A stretch of 64,000 nucleotides of DNA from a virus. The stretch covers positions 26,857-90,856 of IMG/VR virus record IMGVR_UViG_3300031963_005661. The stretch is one strand, 5' to 3'. The notes beneath the pieces were generated by a model. The model had not been told where the DNA came from. It did not search any database and saw only the letters and a list, made by a program, of their open reading frames with translations. This document shows, one piece after another, positions 59,325 through 64,000 of the stretch; positions within the stretch are counted from its first letter, which is position 1, and every line of letters starts with the position of its first letter. Made by a program: the position numbers and the translations under genes.

Positions 59325-60701
59325 TCAGTCATTGGTTTTTGAAGTAAAATTACTTGTACTATTAAAAGACGCTCCCTTACCTAACGAGATGTCCGCTGTC
59401 AGCTGTGCTAATGTTGTTGCCAATCTTGTAGCAGACGCCGCGGCGGTTGGTGATGGTACAAATGAAATACTTATATCTCGTAAGGCAGATACCACGTTCT
59501 TTAAAAACACAGATAACTGTCCGCCCAAAACCATTGGTTGTGTTTCGTCTTGCCCCGAACCTATAAATATCTTTTTACCCGATATTATGTAGTTTCCTGA
59601 CGTTCCGTAGGATATATCGTTTGACGCCACAACAGATACCGTACGTCCTTTAATCAAAACGTCGTTATATGCCTGTAGCTTAATATCTCTATCTGTCGTC
59701 ATTCTTACCGATTCTTGAGAATCTAGCGTTATCGACTTTACTGCACTAAGGTTGATTTCTGCCTTAGAAAATAGGGAAATTTCATTAATTTTACTGTTTA
59801 GGACTAATCTATCGGAGTTTATGAATATCTGTGCTCCGGTGTAAACGTTTGAATTTTGGTTTTCTGATGACCTAAGGTGGGCCGGACTATCCAACGTTGC
59901 TGCCGCAAACCCCACCTGCTCATCGGTAACCATCCAAATAGTGCTTTTATCCTTATTAATATCCTCGTAGGTTAGTCCATACGTCCCACCTACTACGGTT
60001 TCTTGCGTACCATCTCTATTAATGTCTATCGATGTAATTTTATTAGGACTCTGCCCAACAGTTAATAGTATATTTGGCTGTGGAGTGTTAGTGTTTGGAT
60101 TACTAAACAGACTTGAACCAAATCTAATAATATTACCAAATCTACCTTGTACAATTAAATCACCCTCGTTCGGTCGAACCATACGAACTGTTGGGTTTTC
60201 GCTAAATTCATCACCCAAACTAAACTGTTGCTGACTTCCCCACGGTCTGTATGCGGTTCCACCTTGAGCCGCTAACTGGGCCGCATCACTCTGATTTTGA
60301 CTTGGTTCGGTGGGCGAAAACCGTTGACTTAATCCAGGCCAAGAACTTTCAGTAATTTTATTGGTTGAATTAATTCTGCGAGTATAGAATAAACGACCGA
60401 GGGAATAAAATACCAATACCAGTTCATTTTTTAAGGGATATTCACGTATACTAGAATCAATCGGAGCCGCCCAGTTTAATTTTTCCTTCGGCACACCTCT
60501 ATCACTGGGAATAAATCTAACTTGAACCATACCAACATTACTACCGTCTGCCGCATACTGTGAATGTAGTTCGTTTAAAATCACATCTTCTACCAAGCCA
60601 TCTTGATACGGTGTTGGTTGTGTGATAGAAAACCGTGGGAACTGTGACGCTCCCAGTTGGTTGATATCAATATTGTACGATATCGGTCCAAATGATGACA
60701 T
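59325..60701 (-). CDS. 5: Baseplate hub/central spike protein (T4 gp5-like, no lysozyme domain)
   Basis: 458 residues (T4 gp5: 575). Residues 1-120 (FSITQPTPYQDGLVEDVILNELHSQYAADGSNVGMVQVRFIPSDRG, KNELVLVFYSLGRLFYTRRINS) resemble the gp5 OB-fold part. RFGNIIRFGSSLF is the typical spike-protein turn. Residues about 270-400 are short repeating strands (IFINSDRLVLNSKINEISLFSKAEINLSAVKSITLDSQESVRMTTDRDIKLQAYNDVLIKG), the beta-helical needle. The lysozyme domain of T4 gp5 is absent, so wall digestion must be done by another protein; the exported muralytic-like protein at 62129-62656 is a candidate. Confidence 0.85.
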   Translation of the reverse strand: MSSFGPISYNIDINQLGASQFPRFSITQPTPYQDGLVEDVILNELHSQYAADGSNVGMVQVRFIPSDRGVPKEKLNWAAPIDSSIREYPLKNELVLVFYSLGRLFYTRRINSTNKITESSWPGLSQRFSPTEPSQNQSDAAQLAAQGGTAYRPWGSQQQFSLGDEFSENPTVRMVRPNEGDLIVQGRFGNIIRFGSSLFSNPNTNTPQPNILLTVGQSPNKITSIDINRDGTQETVVGGTYGLTYEDINKDKSTIWMVTDEQVGFAAATLDSPAHLRSSENQNSNVYTGAQIFINSDRLVLNSKINEISLFSKAEINLSAVKSITLDSQESVRMTTDRDIKLQAYNDVLIKGRTVSVVASNDISYGTSGNYIISGKKIFIGSGQDETQPMVLGGQLSVFLKNVVSALRDISISFVPSPTAAASATRLATTLAQLTADISLGKGASFNSTSNFTSKTND

Positions 60702-61087
60702 TAGCTCTTCTCTGCAAACACATCATCCAAGTCCTTCACATCTTCTTGAAGTCCTTGGATTTCGACGTTGATATCCTTTAACAGTGCATTCTTTTCTTCT
60801 TCTGACAATAATCCGTCTAGAGAAGCATTAGACTTGACGCCAACCGATACGATGCGTTGGGCAATTTGTGCGACACGAACCAAGTGTTCATCGTTCTTGA
60901 CATTCACTTCTAAGAATCCCTGCACAATTGGTCCAATCACAGCCGCATCTTCTGGAGTACGGATGAGTTGGACCATTTTCATAATAAACGAGTTGATTTG
61001 TGCCCGTTTACTGTCGGTATTTTTGTGAATTTCTGAGAAAATGTCGGCTAGACTTTTCCCATCATACAGTTCGGAATTGATATCCAT
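60701..61087 (-). CDS. Conserved T4-like phage protein before the hub gene
   Basis: 128 residues (MDINSELYDGKSLADIFSEIH). Helical, with LYDGKSLADIFSEIHKNTDSKRAQINSFIMKMVQLI, VIGPIVQGFLEVNVKNDEHLVRVAQIAQRIVSVG and an acidic end EIQGLQEDVKDLDDVFAEKS. I recall the LYxGKS...EYLEVxVKNDEHLVKLAxIxQR pattern from cyanophages, always just upstream of baseplate genes and annotated as hypothetical or structural. It is the first gene of the baseplate operon, with a late-type promoter inside an inverted repeat. A regulatory or assembly role is possible. TAGGGGG lies near the ribosome-binding site. Confidence 0.72.
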   Translation of the reverse strand: MDINSELYDGKSLADIFSEIHKNTDSKRAQINSFIMKMVQLIRTPEDAAVIGPIVQGFLEVNVKNDEHLVRVAQIAQRIVSVGVKSNASLDGLLSEEEKNALLKDINVEIQGLQEDVKDLDDVFAEKS

Positions 61088-61099
61088 AAAGACCCCCTA

Positions 61100-61128
61100 A
61101 AATCCTATATTATAAATAGATAGGATTT
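61100..61128 (-). promoter_or_regulatory. Late-promoter-like element within an inverted repeat, before the baseplate operon
   Basis: TCTATTTATA (61120-61111, minus strand) lies 23 bases before the ATG at 61087. It is flanked by AAATCCTAT (61128-61120) and ATAGGATTT (61108-61100), a 9-base inverted repeat with an 11-base loop. The repeat could be an operator or a weak terminator for the sigma-factor gene, whose stop overlaps it. Confidence 0.5.
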
Positions 61129-61873
61129 ACTTTTTATACGAGAAATAGTGGGATGGGTCTGATAAATGTCCGTTGCGTCTAAATTCTCCCAACATTCTAA
61201 TAATATGCGGACGCATCTTATTGATGACCTTGGTAATGTGAGCAGTTTTATAATTAGTCATCTCCCGAACCATCAAATAAAGAGCTTTCTTGTTAAAATT
61301 ATCGATATTATCAATACGTTCGATAAGTTTTACGATAGCAGAAGCAATTTCTATGTCACGCTTTTTCTTGAATATCTTTGTTGTGTTGAATTCCCAATAG
61401 TCTACCAAAAGACGGAGAAATTCTTTCATATCTACCGTAGAGTCACGGGTTTCCGGCTCCACTATTAGCATTTCTTCCAAAGTAAACGACTCTTCAGTTT
61501 GGTCTGAGAAGTACAATACTCGCTTTTCTTCCTTATATGAGTTATTGTTGTGTAATATAAGATAATTTTTTGCTATTACGCTGAAGTATGAGAACGCTTT
61601 ACCCTTATCTTCGGTAAATTTATGTAAATTGATAACCAGAAAGGAGACTACCTGCGCCTTAATTTCGTCGAAGGTACCCTCCATATATGGAAATTTGAAC
61701 CGATTGATAACATTCTCTGCTAGTTTATCAAGCGGTCCTTGAATTTTACTTCTAAATATTTGTTCTCGTTCGTCTGAATCTGTAGACTTGTTGTATGCGA
61801 TTATCGCCTTTTCAGTATCTTCTGTAAAATATACCTTATCGCTCTTCTTCTTCGTTGATGTTACTGTTGCCAT
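61127..61873 (-). CDS. 55: Late-transcription sigma factor (T4 gp55-like)
   Basis: I choose the ATG at 61873 (MATVTSTKKKSDKVYFTEDTEKAI), with GGAG at the right distance, giving 248 residues (T4 gp55: 185). A longer frame from 61897 lacks a signal. Features are IIAYNKSTDSDEREQIFRSKIQGPLDKLAENVINRFKFPYM, then FDEIKAQVVSFLVINLHKFTEDKGKAFSYFSVIAKNYLILHNNN. The latter corresponds to the sigma region 2 part that recognises the late -10 element. KTAHITKVINKMRPHIIRMLGEFR is a C-terminal helix-turn-helix. It redirects host RNA polymerase to late promoters, which here may be the ACTATTTATA-like elements. Confidence 0.92.
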   Translation of the reverse strand: MATVTSTKKKSDKVYFTEDTEKAIIAYNKSTDSDEREQIFRSKIQGPLDKLAENVINRFKFPYMEGTFDEIKAQVVSFLVINLHKFTEDKGKAFSYFSVIAKNYLILHNNNSYKEEKRVLYFSDQTEESFTLEEMLIVEPETRDSTVDMKEFLRLLVDYWEFNTTKIFKKKRDIEIASAIVKLIERIDNIDNFNKKALYLMVREMTNYKTAHITKVINKMRPHIIRMLGEFRRNGHLSDPSHYFSYKK

Positions 61874-62129
61874 TACGTATCTCCGTAACGAATGCATAAA
61901 GTAAATCTGTGCATTCTACCAATTGTTTAAAAACGGCTCCTACTTCGTCGTCTTGTTCAAACATTTGACGACTATCTAAACTACGCATCAGTCTTACGGT
62001 AGCATTTGTGCGACCGTAAAACTGATTAATTGCGTCTTCCATCCTTTCGTTTTTCTTTAACAAGTTATATGTTGCGAAAGATAACGCTGTGACAAGAATT
62101 GTCAAGATCACGACCAAAAAAATTAACAT
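61836..62129 (-). CDS. Small membrane protein with cytoplasmic coiled domain
   Basis: 97 residues. Residues 1-25 (MLIFLVVILTILVTALSFATYNLL) are a clear transmembrane helix or uncleaved signal anchor, followed by KKNERMEDAINQFYGRTNATVRLMRSLDSRQMFEQDDEVGAVFKQLVECTDLLYAFV. The LDSRxMFExDDEVGxVFxQLxxxTDLL pattern is one I recall from aquatic T4-like phages, usually near the sigma gene. It overlaps both neighbours (gp55 start lies inside its end, and its own start overlaps the muralytic gene's stop), so expression is coupled. Function unknown; a lysis or membrane-remodelling role is only a guess. Confidence 0.7.
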   Translation of the reverse strand: MLIFLVVILTILVTALSFATYNLLKKNERMEDAINQFYGRTNATVRLMRSLDSRQMFEQDDEVGAVFKQLVECTDLLYAFVTEIRNGNSNINEEEER

Positions 62130-62656
62130 TAGAAAGTTTCCCTTAGTTTATACTTGTTGAATTCCTGCAAGTAGTCCCGTATTGACGTACCATTTGCATC
62201 CGTCCTACCGTGCATGTCCCCGTCCGTAAAATACTTTTTAACATTACCAGCACCAGCCAAATGAGCGGCAGCCAGAACACCAGAACGGGTGATTTTGATA
62301 CCCTTAAACTTCCGACCTTCGTAATTTTCGATAATACGGTCCAGTAGAGAGTTATTTGCTCTCATATAGCTTACCATTACGCTGTCCTGTAATTGAGGAT
62401 TACGCAGGAATTGATTCTTTGACACCCGAAACCCCAAGACCTTAACTGTTCTTGGGTCAAATTGATATTTACCCATCATCCCAAATTTATTAACTACACT
62501 TGGTGTATTGTCACTTTCCCGTTGAGCCATATGGTCAAGAAACTTTTCCAATTCAGTCGGTTCTGACCGTACCACACCATCGGGAACATATACTGTCTTT
62601 GCTGTACCAGCTGCTATAACCATTAATGCTATTACTACCACAGAGAGGTATTTCAT
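62129..62656 (-). CDS. Exported muralytic-type protein (transglycosylase/lysozyme-like)
   Basis: 175 residues, with GGAGG before the ATG. Residues 1-20 (MKYLSVVVIALMVIAAGTAK) are a typical cleavable signal peptide, so it should reach the periplasm. The mature part has ELEKFLDHMAQRESDNTPSVVNKFGMMGKYQFDPRTVKVLG: E47 in QRESD is well placed as the catalytic acid of an SLT/goose-type lysozyme fold, with GMMGKYQFDP as the substrate-cleft motif. SGVLAAAHLAGAGNVKKYF is the conserved later helix (AxHxxGxGxVxxYL). This would be the phage's wall hydrolase for lysis, since no lysozyme domain is present in the gp5-like protein. Activity is inferred. Confidence 0.78.
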   Translation of the reverse strand: MKYLSVVVIALMVIAAGTAKTVYVPDGVVRSEPTELEKFLDHMAQRESDNTPSVVNKFGMMGKYQFDPRTVKVLGFRVSKNQFLRNPQLQDSVMVSYMRANNSLLDRIIENYEGRKFKGIKITRSGVLAAAHLAGAGNVKKYFTDGDMHGRTDANGTSIRDYLQEFNKYKLRETF

Positions 62657-62668
62657 AGGTTCCTCCGT

Positions 62669-63769
62669 TTAGAGTAAGTGAGGACGAGCCTCCGCCATGC
62701 CTGCGCCCGTGACCACCACATATTCGGGGAAGAATTCTTCAAGATTCCGTGCTCCGGCATAGGACAGAGCGGAACGCAATCCATCGGTTAATCCTTCCAC
62801 AATAAACTTCACACCACCCTTAAAAGGAATTACTGTAGACTCCCCTTCAACATTTCGTTTTGCTTGACCGTGGACACTCTTCGTTTCCAACGATGCAGCT
62901 CCACGATACCGCTTATATAAACCATTCTGCTTCTCAATGATTGCACCAGGTGCTTCTTTTGTTCCTGCCAAGAGTGACCCAAGGATTACTGAGTTTGCAC
63001 CAACTCCCAACGCCTTTGCAATATCACCACTACTACGGATACCACCACATGCGATAACAGGAACACTAACTGTTTGCGCACAATCTTGTAATGAGGTCAC
63101 ATTTGGAACACCGAAACCAGTCTTGATACGGGTGGTACAAAGTGACCCACCACCGATACCAACACGAATTGCATCAGCTCCCCAGTCTTGGAGTGCTTGC
63201 GCTGCTTTACCGGTCGCAACGTTTCCTGCGATAATATCAACATTAGACGGAAGTTCTTTTTTTAGTCTCATTAACGCATCACGAACAAACGTGTGATATC
63301 CGTGTGCTACGTCAATCAAGATAATATTCGCACCCTTAGTAACCAACTCAAATGCTCGTTCAAAATAGTCACCGTTTGCACCGATTGCTGCGGCGATTGG
63401 AACTTGTCTCATTCTTTTAAAAGCAGCTTCCCATTCATCCATCCCACTCATATTATCTATGTTTGCAAAATAGGTCACCGCAATACCGGCATCAACAGCC
63501 ATCTTTACACGATGTACTTGTGCACCTTGTTCTTCAATCGTCATAAACCGGTGAATGATACCCACTCCACCTAGTTCTGCCATTGCGATTGCCATTTCAC
63601 TATCACAAACCGTGTCCATAGGAGATGCGACGAATGGAACCCTAATACTATAATTAGTTGTTAGTTTAGTTGTGAGGTCAATATTCTGACGAGATTCAAT
63701 ATCCGAAAACGCAGGGATAAGTTGGATGTCGTCGTATGTGAGAGCTTGTTTATCGTGTAATTGTGTCAT
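62669..63769 (-). CDS. IMP dehydrogenase/GMP reductase family protein without CBS domains
   Basis: I choose the ATG at 63769 (MTQLHDKQALTYDDIQLIP), which gives 366 residues and begins just where family members do (LTxDDVxLxP); a longer frame from 63877 would overlap the previous gene by 128 bases. Seen are FVASPMDTVCDSEMAIAMAELGGVGIIHRF, DIIAGNVATGKAAQAL, the active-site loop GIGGGSLCTTRIKTGFG (Cys near 210), ACGGIRSSGDIAKALGVGA and GSLLAGTKEAPGA. The end YRGAASLETK...GLTDGLRSALSYAGARN resembles both branches. Whether it makes XMP or reduces GMP cannot be decided by eye. It would adjust purine nucleotides for phage DNA synthesis. Confidence 0.85.
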   Translation of the reverse strand: MTQLHDKQALTYDDIQLIPAFSDIESRQNIDLTTKLTTNYSIRVPFVASPMDTVCDSEMAIAMAELGGVGIIHRFMTIEEQGAQVHRVKMAVDAGIAVTYFANIDNMSGMDEWEAAFKRMRQVPIAAAIGANGDYFERAFELVTKGANIILIDVAHGYHTFVRDALMRLKKELPSNVDIIAGNVATGKAAQALQDWGADAIRVGIGGGSLCTTRIKTGFGVPNVTSLQDCAQTVSVPVIACGGIRSSGDIAKALGVGANSVILGSLLAGTKEAPGAIIEKQNGLYKRYRGAASLETKSVHGQAKRNVEGESTVIPFKGGVKFIVEGLTDGLRSALSYAGARNLEEFFPEYVVVTGAGMAEARPHLL

Positions 63770-64000
63770 AGTAATCGTTTTGTTTGCGTTGACGTTCAAT
63801 ATCCTTGATGTGATACAGCGACCACTCTTCTTCTGCTGGAAGTGGTGCGTGGGTTTGGTATCCAACAATCCGCTCATGCACCTTTCCTTCCCACTTGATA
63901 TATTCTGCGTTCCGATACAGACGAGTCTGATAGTCGGGGAACATTACCCAACCCTTCTCGTTAATTCGCCATCCCCATCGTCTAATATCGTCGTCAGTCA
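63750..64000 (-). CDS. Glycosyltransferase, C-terminal part (5' end beyond window)
   Basis: The frame is open from base 64000 to the stop at 63750; an ATG at 63944 is internal, because in-frame codons continue upstream (DDDIRRWGWRINEKGWVMFPDYQ). The end QTRLYRNAEYIKWEGKVHERIVGY...LYHIKDIERQRKQNDYYDTITR is the characteristic tail of family 2 beta-glycosyltransferases (RxYRNxxxIxWxGxVHExI, then a C-terminal RQxxQNxYYxxI helix). The last 20 bases overlap the IMPDH-like start. This glycosyltransferase is well away from the oxygenase/glycosyltransferase operon at the left end and may have another target. Incomplete. Confidence 0.78.
   Translation of the reverse strand, partial: TDDDIRRWGWRINEKGWVMFPDYQTRLYRNAEYIKWEGKVHERIVGYQTHAPLPAEEEWSLYHIKDIERQRKQNDYYDTITR

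Noticed and set aside
9124-61120. Plus-strand TATAAATA sequences as T4-type late promoters driving plus-strand genes
   Set aside because: No credible plus-strand gene follows any of them; they are better explained as the reverse complement of a minus-strand element located just before minus-strand start codons.
63770-63877. Longer IMPDH-like protein starting at 63877
   Set aside because: It would overlap the glycosyltransferase end by 128 bases, adds a non-family N-terminus and has no ribosome-binding site; the start at 63769 matches the family.
1-64000. tRNA genes, integrase or attachment sites
   Set aside because: Intergenic gaps are all below about 150 bases and none shows a cloverleaf-like pattern; no integrase-like protein is present, as expected for a lytic T4-like phage.

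Overview
This window is a contiguous piece of a large T4-like myovirus (tailed phage) genome. Every gene I accept reads on the minus strand, so transcription runs from high to low coordinates. The T4-type set is recognisable by sequence: late sigma factor (gp55), baseplate hub and wedge proteins (gp5, gp25, gp6), primase (gp61), Mre11/Rad50 nuclease (gp47/gp46), large terminase (gp17), portal (gp20), prohead protease (gp21), scaffold (gp22), major capsid protein (gp23), neck and completion proteins (gp13, gp14, gp15), sheath (gp18) and tube (gp19). Several small conserved proteins resemble, from memory, those of aquatic T4-like phages such as cyanophages and pelagiphages. Most genes have a good Shine-Dalgarno sequence (GGAG or AAGGAG). 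This argues for a host with conventional SD-dependent initiation, but I cannot name the host.

Layout, in the direction of transcription. 64000-61100: the end of a glycosyltransferase, an IMP dehydrogenase/GMP reductase-like enzyme, a secreted muralytic-type protein, a small membrane protein and the late sigma factor. 61087-45306: a long baseplate/tail operon (gp5-, gp25- and gp6-like proteins, a DNRLRE protein, an Ig-like protein, a 1626-residue protein with a LamG-like region, and two paralogous surface proteins). 45288-40824: a DNA-processing block (PD-(D/E)XK nuclease, primase, and a single-chain Mre11-Rad50 fusion). 40787-33314: a virion-type protein, a 937-residue fusion of HNH-like, ligase-like and NMNAT-like parts, a zinc-finger protein, a membrane/coiled-coil protein and terminase. 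33258-29729: eight small, overlapping, mostly basic genes. 29718-16365: the head, neck and tail core, including a phage-encoded ribosomal protein bS21 and a zinc metalloprotease. 16247-4962: tail-fibre genes, two of them with collagen-like Gly-X-Y regions and C-terminal intramolecular chaperones. 4813-1: a tight operon of two 2-oxoglutarate/Fe(II) oxygenases flanking three glycosyltransferases.

The most interesting region is the left end. A fibre with about 199 collagen triplets is followed by two hydroxylase-type oxygenases and three glycosyltransferases. This looks like a dedicated collagen-type (hydroxylation plus glycosylation) modification pathway for the fibre, and the enzyme operon has its own near-consensus sigma70 promoter. 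Other highlights are the HNH/ligase/NMNAT-like fusion, the single-chain Mre11-Rad50, the phage bS21, a hairpin that traps the primase ribosome-binding site, and a repeated ACTATTTATA-type element upstream of transcription units that looks like this phage's late promoter. No stretch longer than about 150 bases lacks a gene, and I saw no tRNA, CRISPR array or insertion sequence. Names of uncharacterised families (DUFs) are from memory and need a profile search.
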